Of a stretch of DNA of 33,272 bases, positions 1 through 8,369 are shown in pieces. Within the stretch, counting starts at the first letter, position 1. The number at the start of each line of letters is the position of its first letter. Position numbers and translations under genes: made by a program. Origin of the DNA: Rhodopseudomonas sp. (GTDB lineage: Bacteria > Pseudomonadota > Alphaproteobacteria > Rhizobiales > Xanthobacteraceae); NCBI GenBank assembly GCA_016124795.1, contig WGNB01000073.1:1-33272 (forward strand). The letters run 5' to 3'. The notes under the pieces were generated by a model. The model saw nothing but the letters and a program-made list of their open reading frames with translations, had not been told where the DNA came from and searched no databases.

Positions 1-7
1 ACCCTTT

Positions 8-111
8 GTCATTCCGGGGCGCACCGCAGGTGCGAACCCGGAATCCAGCGGCTTGTTCAAACGACGCATCTGGATTCCGGGCCCGGCACTGACGTGCCGT
101 CCCGGAATGAC
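8..111. repeat. Composite inverted intergenic repeat, CATTCCGGG family
   Basis: Outer arms GTCATTCCGGG (8-18) and CCCGGAATGAC (101-111) are perfect inverted copies. Inner arms CCCGGAATCCAG (37-48) and CTGGATTCCGGG (70-81) form a second nested pair. The same architecture recurs at 26404-26510. It fills the space before the patatin gene and could fold as RNA on either strand. No transposase is present, so it is a non-autonomous dispersed repeat. Confidence 0.8.
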
Positions 112-118
112 GAGATAG

Positions 119-1237
119 GTGGCCATGATCGACTTCCTCGCGCGCGCCTTCGGCACCGACAAGCCCGACAAACCGCGCAAGCCGAACGGCGGCAAAGGCC
201 CCAAAGGCGTCAAGCGTATTAATCTGGCGCTGCAAGGCGGCGGCGCGCATGGCGCCTTCACCTGGGGCGTGCTCGATCAATTGCTCGAAGACGGCCGGCT
301 GACCGTCGAAGGCATTTCCGGCACCTCGGCCGGCGCGGTCAATGCGGTGATGCTGGCCGACGGCCTGATCCACGGCGGACCGGGCGAGGCGCGCAAGCGG
401 CTGTCGGATTTCTGGCGCGCAGCCAGTCTCGGCGGTGATCTGCCGGCGGTGCAGCGCGCCGTCACCGACAAGCTGTTCGCGCTGCTGCCCGGCGAGGGCA
501 CGCCGAGCTTCAACTGGCTGTCGGCCTGGTCGCAATATCTGTCGCCTTACGATCTCAACCCGCTCAACATTAATCCGCTCAAGGACCTGATCGAGCGCTT
601 CGTCGACTTCGACCGGCTGCGCGCCGATCCGCGCCAGATCTTCATCGCCGCGACCAATGTCCAGACCGGACGACTGCACATCTTCCCGCACGACAAGATT
701 TCCGCCGAAGCGGTGATGGCCTCGGCCTGCCTGCCGGCGGTGTTTCAGGCGGTCGAGATCGATGGCGTGCCGTACTGGGACGGCGGCTATCTCGGCAATC
801 CGGTGATCTATCCGTTCTTCCGCTCGACCGACACCGAGGACGTGCTGATCGTCCAGATCAATCCGCTGGTCCGCAAGAAAATCCCGCACAGCACCCGCGA
901 CATCATGGGCCGGGTCAACGAGATCACCTTCAACTCGGCGCTGATGGCCGAACTGCGCGCTATCGAATTCGTCAACCGGCTGATCGACCAGGGCCGGGTG
1001 CCGCATGGCACCGGTCCGAACGAATATCGCCGGATCAAGGTTCACCGCATCGTGCTGGAAGGTCTCGGCGAGCGGCTGTCGTCGTCGAGCAAGCTGCGCA
1101 ACGATTTCGAATCGCTCGAACTGCTGCGCAAGGTCGGCCAGCGTGCCGCCCGCCGCTTCCTCGACCAGCACTATGACGACGTCGGCGTGCGCTCGAGCGT
1201 CGATCTGCAAGCCGAGGTTTATGCCGAGCGGGGGTAG
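119..1237 (+). CDS. Patatin-like phospholipase family protein
   Basis: Predicted serine lipid acyl-hydrolase of the patatin family, 372 aa. The glycine-rich oxyanion motif GGGAHG lies near residues 40-45. The nucleophile elbow GTSAG puts the catalytic serine at residue 70, and the DGG motif gives the dyad aspartate at residue 221. All required catalytic elements are therefore present. The first 33 residues are Lys/Pro/Gly-rich and hydrophilic, with no signal peptide or membrane segment, which suggests a cytosolic or peripheral membrane enzyme. The reading frame opens with GTG at 119; an in-frame ATG at 125 is an equally plausible start. The gene stands alone between two intergenic repeats. 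The natural lipid substrate cannot be read from the sequence. Confidence 0.9.
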   Translation: MAMIDFLARAFGTDKPDKPRKPNGGKGPKGVKRINLALQGGGAHGAFTWGVLDQLLEDGRLTVEGISGTSAGAVNAVMLADGLIHGGPGEARKRLSDFWRAASLGGDLPAVQRAVTDKLFALLPGEGTPSFNWLSAWSQYLSPYDLNPLNINPLKDLIERFVDFDRLRADPRQIFIAATNVQTGRLHIFPHDKISAEAVMASACLPAVFQAVEIDGVPYWDGGYLGNPVIYPFFRSTDTEDVLIVQINPLVRKKIPHSTRDIMGRVNEITFNSALMAELRAIEFVNRLIDQGRVPHGTGPNEYRRIKVHRIVLEGLGERLSSSSKLRNDFESLELLRKVGQRAARRFLDQHYDDVGVRSSVDLQAEVYAERG

Positions 1238-1260
1238 CTTGTTCACGCAACCTCAATCCG

Positions 1261-1349
1261 TCATCCTGAGGTGGCCGCGCAAGCGGCCCTCGAAGGATGG
1301 ACGGCCGTTACCCTTCGAGGCTCGCTAACGCTCGCACCTCAGGGTAACG
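1261..1349. repeat. Intergenic hairpin repeat, TCATCCTGAGG family
   Basis: TCATCCT...AGGATG encloses GGCCGC-GCAA-GCGGCC, followed by a second hairpin with perfect 9-bp arms CGTTACCCT (1306-1314) and AGGGTAACG (1341-1349). It sits between the patatin stop and the macro-domain start, leaving only 7 bp before the latter ATG. It could act as a terminator or mRNA stabiliser for the patatin transcript, but there is no U tract. A related element with perfect outer arms occurs at 19752-19871. Confidence 0.75.
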
Positions 1350-1356
1350 GAAAGAT

Positions 1357-1917
1357 ATGTCCGAACTCACCGCCGAAATCGGCCGCACCACGCTGGAAAT
1401 CGTCGTCGCCGACATCACGACGCTCGACGTCGCGGCGATCGTCAACGCCGCCAACTCATCGCTGCTCGGCGGCGGCGGTGTCGATGGCGCGATCCACCGC
1501 GCCGCCGGTCCTGAACTCATGGAGGAATGCCGCGCGCTCGGCGGCTGCGATACCGGTTCGGCCAAGATCACGCATGGCTATAACCTGAAGGCCAGCGCGG
1601 TCATTCATGCCGTCGGCCCGGTTTGGCAAGGCGGCGGCGCCGACGAACGCCGGCTGCTGGCCTCGTGCTACAGCACGGCGCTAGCGCTGGCGACCGAGCA
1701 CCGGCTGCCGTCACTGGCCTTTCCGGCGATCTCGACCGGCATCTATCGCTTTCCGGCCGATCTCGCCGCGCGCATCGCGGTCGGCACCGTGGCGTCGGAA
1801 CTGGCCGGCGATCCACGCGGCCGGTCGCACGCGCTGACGAAAGTGATCTTCTGCTGCTTCTCGGCCGAAAGCGCCGAGCATCACAAGGAAGCCTTCGGCG
1901 AATTGGGGCTGGCGTAA
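1357..1917 (+). CDS. Macro-domain protein, O-acetyl-ADP-ribose deacetylase type
   Basis: A 186-aa single-domain macro protein. It carries the family signatures in order: the acidic start VVADITTLDVAAIVNAAN (about residues 10-27), the glycine loop LLGGGGVDGAIH, the central HAVGPVW, and the second phosphate loop FPAISTGIYRFP. The NAAN asparagine and the GGGGVD aspartate are the residues used for ADP-ribose binding and catalysis in YmdB/MacroD-type enzymes. It probably removes acetyl from O-acetyl-ADP-ribose or ADP-ribose from acidic residues in the cytosol; which substrate matters in the cell is not visible. It follows an intergenic repeat, is not coupled to a neighbour, and has the usual length for the family. 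Confidence 0.93.
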   Translation: MSELTAEIGRTTLEIVVADITTLDVAAIVNAANSSLLGGGGVDGAIHRAAGPELMEECRALGGCDTGSAKITHGYNLKASAVIHAVGPVWQGGGADERRLLASCYSTALALATEHRLPSLAFPAISTGIYRFPADLAARIAVGTVASELAGDPRGRSHALTKVIFCCFSAESAEHHKEAFGELGLA

Positions 1918-1931
1918 CCGCGCCTCCGTTC

Positions 1932-2028
1932 GTCCCCGCGAAAGCGGGGACCCAGCACTTTGGCCCCAAGAACTGTTGGCCCCAAGAACTGGTTGGTCAA
2001 AAAACTGGATTCCCGCTTCCGCGGGAAT
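1932..2028. repeat. Composite intergenic repeat with two short hairpins and a 16-bp tandem duplication
   Basis: The hairpin GTCCCCGC-GAAA-GCGGGGAC (1932-1951) and the hairpin ATTCCCGC-TTCC-GCGGGAAT (2009-2028) bracket a perfect tandem duplication of TTGGCCCCAAGAACTG (1960-1975 and 1976-1991). It lies between convergent genes (macro domain, plus; MBL hydrolase, minus), where the hairpins could serve as a bidirectional transcription end. Related elements occur at 8370-8460 and 11822-11914. Confidence 0.75.
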
Positions 2029-2060
2029 GAACGGAGGCTGTGGAAACGCCTTACGAAGGT

Positions 2061-2858
2061 CTACACCTTCGGCTCGACATCGAGCCGCGCCACCCAGCCC
2101 TCAAGACCGGGCTTGGCCGCCGGATAGATATTCATCACCTCCGGGTCGTGACCCGGCACGAAGTGATGCCGCGACGAGGCGAGCTTCAGGATCGTCCTGT
2201 AGCCTTCCAGCGTATCGCCGACCGAATAGGTGATCGGGAACACCCGGCCCTCATCCATGTGCGAATAAAGATGGCAGCCGTCGGAGGCGACCACGACATA
2301 GCCGCGCCTGGTCTTGACCCGCACGCTTTGCAGGCCCTTCGAATGGCCGCCGATCTTGTGCACGGTGATGCCGGGCGCCAGTTCGTCGGTGCCGTCGTGG
2401 AATTCGCAGCGATAGGCGAAGACCTTCTTCACCATCGCATGGACGTCGTCCTCGCTGAACGGCTTGCGCAACATCTCATGGCACATGCAGCGGCCGGTGG
2501 CGTAAGCCATCTCGGTGTCCTGGATGTGATAGCGCGCGTTCGGGAACAGGTCGTAATTGCCGGCATGATCCCAATGCATATGCGTGGCGATGACGTGATC
2601 GACATGATCGGGCTCGATGCCGAGCGCCTTCAGGCCATCGCCGACCGGCTTGATGATCTTGCGGCCGCGTTCCCTGGCGGCTTTCTCGTCGAAGCCGGTA
2701 TCGACGACGAAAGTGCCGTGCGCGCCTTTAATGACCCAGACGTAATAGGCAATCGAGGTCATCTCGTCGTGCGGGTCGCCGAAGACGTAGTTCTCCGACC
2801 GCATCCGCGCGTGCGAGGCATAGCGAACGGCGAAGACCTCATGAATATCGTCGCTCAT
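2061..2858 (-). CDS. MBL-fold metallohydrolase, N-acyl-homoserine-lactonase-like
   Basis: A 265-aa metallo-beta-lactamase-fold hydrolase. The dinuclear metal motif THMHWDH has ligands His93, His95, Asp97 and His98. Further predicted ligands are His172 (GGHSKG), Asp193 (ASDG) and His237 (PGHDP). The arrangement matches the AttM/AiiA branch of quorum-quenching and other small lactonases, but many relatives of this branch act on unrelated esters or lactones, so the substrate is open. The open frame extends 40 codons further upstream into low-complexity Arg/His-rich sequence that overlaps the neighbouring gene's end; the start at 2858 is chosen because it restores a family-like N-terminus and follows a GGAGCC-type ribosome site. 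It lies 17 bp downstream of the dehydrogenase gene, so the two form an operon. Confidence 0.88.
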   Translation of the reverse strand: MSDDIHEVFAVRYASHARMRSENYVFGDPHDEMTSIAYYVWVIKGAHGTFVVDTGFDEKAARERGRKIIKPVGDGLKALGIEPDHVDHVIATHMHWDHAGNYDLFPNARYHIQDTEMAYATGRCMCHEMLRKPFSEDDVHAMVKKVFAYRCEFHDGTDELAPGITVHKIGGHSKGLQSVRVKTRRGYVVVASDGCHLYSHMDEGRVFPITYSVGDTLEGYRTILKLASSRHHFVPGHDPEVMNIYPAAKPGLEGWVARLDVEPKV

Positions 2859-2875
2859 GGCGGCTCCTTCCGGCG

Positions 2876-3766
2876 CTACTTGGCCTTGCCGACGACGACG
2901 CCGGCGCGGCGTTCGATCGGCTGAATGATGGTGGTGAAATCCTTGTCGCCGCCGATCTCGCGATTCGCGGTTTCCCATTGCGCCGCCACCGCGCTCATCA
3001 CCTCATCCGGCACACCGAGCGCCTTGGCTTCGGCCAGGCACAGCCGGACGTCCTTCAACATCAGCGCGGTGGCGAAACCCGCATCGAAACTGCGCGGCAG
3101 GATGGCGTTGGGAAACTTGCCGGTCGAGGCGGTGTTGCGGCCGGAGCCGGCATTGATGACATCGACCATGATCGCCGGATCGAGGCCGGCCTTGACGCCC
3201 ATCACGATGGCTTCCGAGGTCGCCGCCAAAGCGGTCGCCGACAGGATGTTGTTGGCGAGCTTCATGGTCTGTGCCATGCCGGGCTTGTTGCCAACGACGA
3301 ACACCGTGCCGAACACCGACAGCGCATCCTTGACCAGATCGATATCGGCCTGCGGACCCGACACCATGACGGCGAGCGTGCCTTTCACCGCGCCGGCGAC
3401 GCCGCCGGACACCGGCGAGTCGATCTGCGCGATATTCCTTTTGGCCAACGCGGCGGCGATCTCGACCGCCGCACCCGAGCCGGTGGTCGACAGGTCGATA
3501 AAGCGTTTGACCTTCTTGCCGTGAATGACGCCGCCTTCGCCGGTCGCGACCTTGGCGACGATATGCGGCTCCGGCAAGCTGGCCATGACGGTCTCGACCC
3601 GGTCGGCGACATCCTGCGGCGACGACGCCACCTGCGCGCCGAGCGCGACCAGCGGCGCGACCGCGTCATTGCGGGTGTCGTAAATGACGAGCGTGTGGCC
3701 GGCCTCGATCAGGCGCCGCGCCATCGGCTGCCCCATATTACCCAAGCCGATAAAACCGATTTCCAT
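2876..3766 (-). CDS. NAD(P)-dependent oxidoreductase of the 3-hydroxyisobutyrate dehydrogenase family
   Basis: A 296-aa beta-hydroxyacid dehydrogenase. The N-terminal Rossmann motif is GLGNMG (residues 7-12). The substrate-binding signature DSPVSGG is at 116-122, the catalytic lysine is Lys169 in MKLANN, and the cofactor/substrate KD pair is at 238-239. The family covers 3-hydroxyisobutyrate, tartronate semialdehyde, 2-(hydroxymethyl)glutarate and succinic semialdehyde/glyoxylate reductases, and the sequence alone does not decide among them. The frame stays open for 49 codons upstream, but the ATG at 3766 fits the family N-terminus (MEIGFIGLGNMG). It is the first gene of a two-gene operon with the MBL hydrolase and is divergent from the marR-emrAB operon. 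Confidence 0.9.
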   Translation of the reverse strand: MEIGFIGLGNMGQPMARRLIEAGHTLVIYDTRNDAVAPLVALGAQVASSPQDVADRVETVMASLPEPHIVAKVATGEGGVIHGKKVKRFIDLSTTGSGAAVEIAAALAKRNIAQIDSPVSGGVAGAVKGTLAVMVSGPQADIDLVKDALSVFGTVFVVGNKPGMAQTMKLANNILSATALAATSEAIVMGVKAGLDPAIMVDVINAGSGRNTASTGKFPNAILPRSFDAGFATALMLKDVRLCLAEAKALGVPDEVMSAVAAQWETANREIGGDKDFTTIIQPIERRAGVVVGKAK

Positions 3767-3914
3767 AGTGCGTCTTCCGTCCCTGATGAGCTTTTCGCGC
3801 GGGACTGTGCCCGAGCCGGGCCGCTTCGTCACCTCGTCGATCCCGGCGGTCCGGGCAGAGGCTTTGCGCATTTCTGCACACCAGCCATTCACCAGATGCA
3901 CCATTGAACTCATT

Positions 3915-3928
3915 ATAAGCTTGCTTAT
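3915..3928. promoter_or_regulatory. Palindromic operator candidate for the adjacent MarR regulator
   Basis: ATAAGC-TT-GCTTAT is a perfect 6-2-6 dyad inside an AT-rich patch, which stands out in this GC-rich window. It lies 29 bp upstream of the marR start and between divergent genes. Autoregulation through such a dyad is the normal arrangement for MarR proteins that control an efflux operon. The same site could also repress the divergent dehydrogenase/MBL operon. No binding evidence exists; the call rests on symmetry and position. Confidence 0.6.
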
Positions 3929-3957
3929 TATATCGAGGCTGAGTATTGAGATGGGCC

Positions 3958-4464
3958 ATGACGAAACTTCCCGCCAAAAGAGAATTCGCCTTTACGATCA
4001 TGGACGTAGCCCGAATGCTGCGGACCTATGCCGACCAGCGCGGCCGCCAGTTCGGCATTTCCCGCGCGCAATGGACGGTATTGGTCCGGATCGATCGCAC
4101 CGAAGGGCTGAAGCAGTCGGAACTAGCCGAAATTCTCGATCTCCAGCCGATTTCGCTGACCCGCCTGCTCGACCGGCTGTCCGACAACGGCCTGATCGAA
4201 CGCCGGCCCGATCCCAATGACCGCCGCGCCAACCGGCTCTATCTGAAGCCGGCGGCCCGCCCGGTGCTCGACCAACTCGCGCACCTCAGCAACGACATCA
4301 TGACCACGGTGCTGGACGGCCTCGACGCCAAAACCGTCGAGCACATGCTCGAAGACCTCAACCTGGTCAAAGACAACCTGCGCGCCGCGATCGCGCGCAA
4401 CACCTCGCAATCCACCTCATCGCAACCGACCCATCAGCAAGCCGACAAAGTCTTATCCTCATGA
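3958..4464 (+). CDS. MarR-family transcriptional regulator of the efflux operon
   Basis: A 168-aa winged-helix regulator. The DNA-binding core spans about residues 34-98, with the recognition region QSELAEILDLQPISLTRLL followed by the wing ERRPDPNDRRANRLYL, whose DxRR pattern is the MarR hallmark. Flanking helices supply the dimer interface. A TTG at 3946 lies in frame, but the ATG at 3958 is preferred. The stop overlaps the start of the emrA-like gene by 4 bp, giving an marR-emrA-emrB operon like the E. coli mprA/emrAB group. It probably represses its own operon and is released by a toxic or aromatic ligand; the ligand is unknown. The C-terminal 20 residues are Ser/Thr/Gln-rich and probably disordered. 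Confidence 0.93.
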   Translation: MTKLPAKREFAFTIMDVARMLRTYADQRGRQFGISRAQWTVLVRIDRTEGLKQSELAEILDLQPISLTRLLDRLSDNGLIERRPDPNDRRANRLYLKPAARPVLDQLAHLSNDIMTTVLDGLDAKTVEHMLEDLNLVKDNLRAAIARNTSQSTSSQPTHQQADKVLSS

Positions 4465-5615
4465 GTGACAATACCTTGAAAGTCGTCCAGGCCCCCGAGA
4501 TGAAATCGCCATCGGAGTCGACGACCGACGCCTCGAACAAATCGGCACCGCCGGCCGCGAACGGCCGCAAGCGCCTGCGCACGATCCTGCTGGTCGTGCT
4601 GCCGATCGCCGCCGTGGTGATCGGCGCCGGCATTTATCTGACCGGCGGACGCTATGTCTCGACCGACAATGCCTATGTCGGCGCGCAGAAAGTTCTGATC
4701 ACGCCCGACATCTCGGGCAAGGTCGTTCACGTCGCGGTGCGCGAAGGCCAGCACGTCAAGGCCGGCGACGAACTGCTGACGCTCGACGCCGAGCCCTACA
4801 AGCTCGCACTCGACGCCGCCAAGGCCAAGCTCGCCGCCGCCCGCGCCGATTACGACAAGGCCAAAACGACGCTGGCCTCGCTGACCACGCTCGCCGATCT
4901 CGCCGACAAGAACGTCGACCTGAAAAAGCGCGACGTCGAACGCAAGACCAAGCTGGTGTCGTCACAGGCAGGTTCTGCCGCCGACGTCGACACCGCGATG
5001 GCGACGCTGGTGACCGCGCAACTGCAGGCCGAGTTCACCAAGCAGCAACGCGAGTCGACGCTCAGCTCGCTGCTCGGCAACCCCGATCTGCCGCTCGAAA
5101 AATTCCCCGAATACGCCCAAGCCAAGGCCGCGCTCGACAACGCCCAGCGCGATCTCGACCACACCGTGCTGCGTGCGCCGATCTCAGGCACCGCGACCCA
5201 GGTCGATAACATCCAGCTCGGCCGCTTCGTCGCCGCCGGCGGGCCGATCCTGAGCGTGATCGACGACCAGTCGCCCTGGGTCGACGCCAACCCGAAGGAA
5301 ACCGACATCACCTATCTGCGCGTCGGCCAGAAGGCGACGCTCGACGTCGACGCCTATCCGAACTGCGCGATCACCGGCAAGGTCATCGCGATCAGCCCCG
5401 GCACCGGCTCGCAATTCTCGATCCTGCCGGCGCAGAACGCGAGCGGCAACTGGGTCAAGGTGGTGCAGCGCGTTCCGGTCCGGCTGTCGGTCGACAAGCA
5501 GTCCACCGGCGGCGGCTGCCAGCTGCGCACCGGCATGAGCGTCAATGTCGAGATCGACACCCATCACAGCCGGATCCCGTTCATGTCGGCGACGGCCGAA
5601 GAAGTCGCGAAATGA
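4461..5615 (+). CDS. HlyD/EmrA-family efflux periplasmic adaptor
   Basis: A 384-aa membrane-fusion protein. A hydrophilic cytosolic tail (1-36) precedes one transmembrane helix at about 40-60 (TILLVVLPIAAVVIGAG). The biotinyl-lipoyl-like half motif STDNAYVGAQKVLITPDISG follows at about 67-86. An alanine-rich coiled-coil hairpin covers about 115-260, then the second lipoyl half and a beta-barrel (RAPISGTATQV, near 240-250). This is the standard order for EmrA-type adaptors that join an inner-membrane MFS pump to an outer-membrane channel. It overlaps both neighbours by 4 bp (ATGA), indicating translational coupling. No TolC-like outer-membrane gene is present here, so the pump presumably borrows one encoded elsewhere. 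Confidence 0.94.
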   Translation: MSDNTLKVVQAPEMKSPSESTTDASNKSAPPAANGRKRLRTILLVVLPIAAVVIGAGIYLTGGRYVSTDNAYVGAQKVLITPDISGKVVHVAVREGQHVKAGDELLTLDAEPYKLALDAAKAKLAAARADYDKAKTTLASLTTLADLADKNVDLKKRDVERKTKLVSSQAGSAADVDTAMATLVTAQLQAEFTKQQRESTLSSLLGNPDLPLEKFPEYAQAKAALDNAQRDLDHTVLRAPISGTATQVDNIQLGRFVAAGGPILSVIDDQSPWVDANPKETDITYLRVGQKATLDVDAYPNCAITGKVIAISPGTGSQFSILPAQNASGNWVKVVQRVPVRLSVDKQSTGGGCQLRTGMSVNVEIDTHHSRIPFMSATAEEVAK

Positions 5616-7177
5616 GCCCCGCCGGCGGGAGGATGGCGCCGAAGACACGGCGCATGCTGATCACGGTCTGCGCCATGACCGCGACCATCATGCAGGCGCT
5701 TGACACCACGATCGCCAACGTCGCCCTGCCTTACATGCAGGGCTCGCTGTCGGCCTCGCTCGACCAGATCAACTGGGTGTTGACCTCCTACATCGTCGCC
5801 TCGGCGATCATGACCGCGCCGGTCGGCTGGCTCGCCGACCGCTTCGGCCGCAAGAACGTCTTCATCATCTGCGTCGCCGGCTTCACCATCGCCTCGCTGC
5901 TCTGCGCGCTGGCGCAGAACATCGAGCAGATGGTGCTGTTCCGCCTGTTGCAGGGCATGGCCGGCGCCGCGCTGGTGCCGCTGTCGCAATCGACGCTGCT
6001 CGATTCCTATTCCGCCGAGGAACGCGGCTCGGCGATGGCGATCTGGGGCGTCGGCGTGATGATGGGCCCGATCATGGGACCGACGCTCGGCGCCTGGCTG
6101 ACCGATAATTATTCCTGGCACTGGGTGTTTCTGATCAACCTGCCGATCGGCATCTTCACCGTGCTCGGCATGCTGTTCTTCATGGAAAAGGCGCCGACCC
6201 AGGCGCATCTGCGCTTCGACTGGTTCGGCTTCATCGGGCTTGCCGTCGGCATCGGCTCGCTGCAACTGCTGCTCGACCGTGGCGAACAGGTCGGCTGGTT
6301 CGGCGCGACCGAGATCTGGATCGAGACCATCGTCTCGGTGACCGGCTTCTATTATTTCTTCGCGCACTCGCTGACCACGCCGGAACCCTTCGTGCGCTTC
6401 GAGCTGTTCAAGGACCGCAACTTCGTCAGCGGCGTGGTGTTCATGGTGGTGATCGGTGTGGTGCTGTTCGGCACCATGGCGCTGGTCACGCCCTTCATGC
6501 AGAACCTGCTCGGCTATCCGATCCAGACCGCCGGCTTCCTGCTCGGCTCGCGCGGCATCGGCACGCTGTTGACGATGATGGTGGCGCCGCGGCTGATGAA
6601 GCTGATCCAGACCCGCTATCTCATTCTCGCCGGTCTGCTGGTCACCGCCGGCACGCTGTATGAGATGACCGGCTGGTCGCTCGACGTTCAGCAGCACACC
6701 ATCGTCATCACCAGCATCATCCAGGGCGTCGGCCTCGGCCTGCTGTTCGTGCCGATCACCACCGCTGCCTTCCTGACGCTGCCGGGCCAGTTGCGCAACG
6801 GCGGCACGTCAATGCTGACGCTGGTGCGCAATATCGGTTCGTCGATCGGCATTTCGATGGTGATCGCCAACCTGACCAGCACGACGACCTATATGCACGA
6901 GCGGATCGGCGCCGGCGTGACCCCGTTCAACGACGCGCTGCAAATGCCGGACGTCGCCCGGACGCTCAACCTCGCCACCGACACCGGCAAGGCGATGCTC
7001 GACGGCATCATCACGCAGCAGGCGAACCTGATCGCCTATCTCAACGACTTCAAGCTGCTGATGTGGCTGACGCTGCTGATGGTGCCGCTGATCGTGCTGA
7101 TCGGCCCCAAGCCGGAACGCACCGACGCGGCCGACGACGAAGAGATCATGGAAGACGCCGTCCACGCACTGGACTGA
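5612..7177 (+). CDS. DHA2-family MFS multidrug efflux transporter, EmrB type
   Basis: A 521-aa polytopic inner-membrane drug:proton antiporter with 14 predicted helices, the DHA2 number. Visible motifs are the D1-type motif LDTTIANVALP (residues 30-40), motif A GWLADRFGRK (72-81), motif B RLLQGMAGAALVP (111-123) and the antiporter motif C near GVGVMMGPIMGPTLG (146-160). Together with the upstream adaptor it should form an EmrAB-like pump. Possible cargo in this setting includes phenolic acids, but that is inference from the gene neighbourhood only. The start overlaps the adaptor stop; an internal ATG at codon 8 is possible. The last 25 residues are acidic and cytosolic. Confidence 0.95.
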   Translation: MSPAGGRMAPKTRRMLITVCAMTATIMQALDTTIANVALPYMQGSLSASLDQINWVLTSYIVASAIMTAPVGWLADRFGRKNVFIICVAGFTIASLLCALAQNIEQMVLFRLLQGMAGAALVPLSQSTLLDSYSAEERGSAMAIWGVGVMMGPIMGPTLGAWLTDNYSWHWVFLINLPIGIFTVLGMLFFMEKAPTQAHLRFDWFGFIGLAVGIGSLQLLLDRGEQVGWFGATEIWIETIVSVTGFYYFFAHSLTTPEPFVRFELFKDRNFVSGVVFMVVIGVVLFGTMALVTPFMQNLLGYPIQTAGFLLGSRGIGTLLTMMVAPRLMKLIQTRYLILAGLLVTAGTLYEMTGWSLDVQQHTIVITSIIQGVGLGLLFVPITTAAFLTLPGQLRNGGTSMLTLVRNIGSSIGISMVIANLTSTTTYMHERIGAGVTPFNDALQMPDVARTLNLATDTGKAMLDGIITQQANLIAYLNDFKLLMWLTLLMVPLIVLIGPKPERTDAADDEEIMEDAVHALD

Positions 7178-7181
7178 GCGA

Positions 7182-7203
7182 CGCGGCCGCCATTGCGGCC
7201 GCG
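7182..7203. terminator. Bidirectional hairpin between convergent genes
   Basis: CGCGGCCGC-CATT-GCGGCCGCG forms perfect 9-bp arms with a 4-nt loop. It begins 5 bp after the emrB-like stop and ends 4 bp before the stop of the convergent CoA-transferase gene. The position suits a shared transcription end, although no U tract follows on either strand. Confidence 0.6.
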
Positions 7204-7207
7204 CGCG

Positions 7208-8338
7208 TCACCTGGCCGGAAAGCCGAACTCTTTCCGGATCGCATCCGAATGCGCGCCGAGCGCCGGGATGTCCCCGTAATCGCGGGTCACGCCGATCCA
7301 GGTCGCGCCGGTCGCCGGGATCGCCGCCGGGCCGCTCGGCGTGCCGACGGTGACCCGCCGCAAGTGAGGATGCGTCGACAGCAGCGCCGAATCGTTGACG
7401 CGAGCGAAAGCAATGTCGGCGGCGGCGAGCTTGACCATCAAGGGCTCGACATCCTGAGCGCCGAACACCTTGGCGACCTCGGCATCGGTCGCGGCGCGAT
7501 TGGCGTTGCGTTGCGGATTGGTGGCGAAGCGCTCGTCGGTGCCGAGCGCGGCATTACCGAGAATCTTGTCGGCCAGCACCCGCCACTCGCGATCGTTCTG
7601 AATCGAGATCAGAATATCGGCGCCGTCGCGGGTCTTGAACACGCCGTAAGGCGCGATGGTCGGATGGGCCAGACCGACGCGCCGGAACGGATTGCCCCAT
7701 TCCTGATTGAGCAGCGGGATCGTCATCCATTCCGCCATGGCGTCGAACATCGAAATCGAGATCGCCGCGCCCTCGCCGGTCCGCGCCCGGCCGAGCAGGG
7801 CTTCGAGGATCGCTTCATAGGCGCTCAGCCCCGCCGCGATATCGACCACCGAAACGCCGACGCGGGCCGGCGCTTCCGGTCCGCCGGTCACCGACGACAG
7901 CCCGGACTCGGCCTGAATCAGAAGATCGTAGGCTTTTCGCTGCGCGTAAGGGCCGGTTTCGCCGTAGCCGGAAATCGAGCAGCAGATCAGCCGCGGATAG
8001 TCCTGACGCAAGCGCTCGATGGCAAAGCCCAGCTTGCCGAGCGCACCGGGCTTCAGGTTCTGCACAAACACGTCGGCCTTCGCGAGCATGGCTTCCAGCA
8101 ACGCCTTGTCATCGGGCTTGGTCAGATCGAGGACCAGCGACTCCTTACCGCGATTGAGCCAGACCAGATGCGCGCTCTCGCCATGCACGATGTAATCGTA
8201 ATGACGGGCGAAATCGCCTTCCGGCCTCTCGACCTTGATGACGCGCGCGCCGGCATCGGCCAGCCGGCAGGTGCATTGCGGCGCGGCCACCGCCTGTTCG
8301 ACCGAAACGACAAGAAGGCCTTCGAGGGGGAGAGTCAT
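7208..8338 (-). CDS. CaiB/BaiF class III CoA-transferase
   Basis: A 376-aa family III CoA-transferase, which moves CoA between carboxylic acids via an aspartyl-CoA anhydride. The N-terminal motif LEGLLVVSVEQAVAAP matches the family's opening (usually ...G..V.....A.PF). The ISGYGETGPYAQRKAYD stretch supplies the catalytic aspartate at residue 138. The length is slightly short for the family (about 380-400). The ATG at 8338 is chosen; a second in-frame ATG 12 codons upstream adds residues unlike the family. It is co-directional with the acyl-CoA dehydrogenase (127-bp gap holding a repeat) and MaoC-like genes, together suggesting activation, alpha-beta oxidation and hydration of one acid. Substrate not identifiable from sequence. 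Confidence 0.92.
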   Translation of the reverse strand: MTLPLEGLLVVSVEQAVAAPQCTCRLADAGARVIKVERPEGDFARHYDYIVHGESAHLVWLNRGKESLVLDLTKPDDKALLEAMLAKADVFVQNLKPGALGKLGFAIERLRQDYPRLICCSISGYGETGPYAQRKAYDLLIQAESGLSSVTGGPEAPARVGVSVVDIAAGLSAYEAILEALLGRARTGEGAAISISMFDAMAEWMTIPLLNQEWGNPFRRVGLAHPTIAPYGVFKTRDGADILISIQNDREWRVLADKILGNAALGTDERFATNPQRNANRAATDAEVAKVFGAQDVEPLMVKLAAADIAFARVNDSALLSTHPHLRRVTVGTPSGPAAIPATGATWIGVTRDYGDIPALGAHSDAIRKEFGFPAR

Positions 8339-8369
8339 AAGCTTTACGTCCGCAGCGTTCTCAGGTGTC

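Noticed and set aside
1261-1349. Possible CRISPR or insertion-sequence remnant in the hairpin-rich spacers
   Set aside because: There are no regularly spaced identical repeats with unique spacers, no transposase fragment and no target-site duplications; the elements fit dispersed palindromic repeats.
3767-3913. A 49-residue N-terminal extension of the dehydrogenase
   Set aside because: The Rossmann motif must lie close to the N-terminus; the extension has no family similarity and reaches into the operator.
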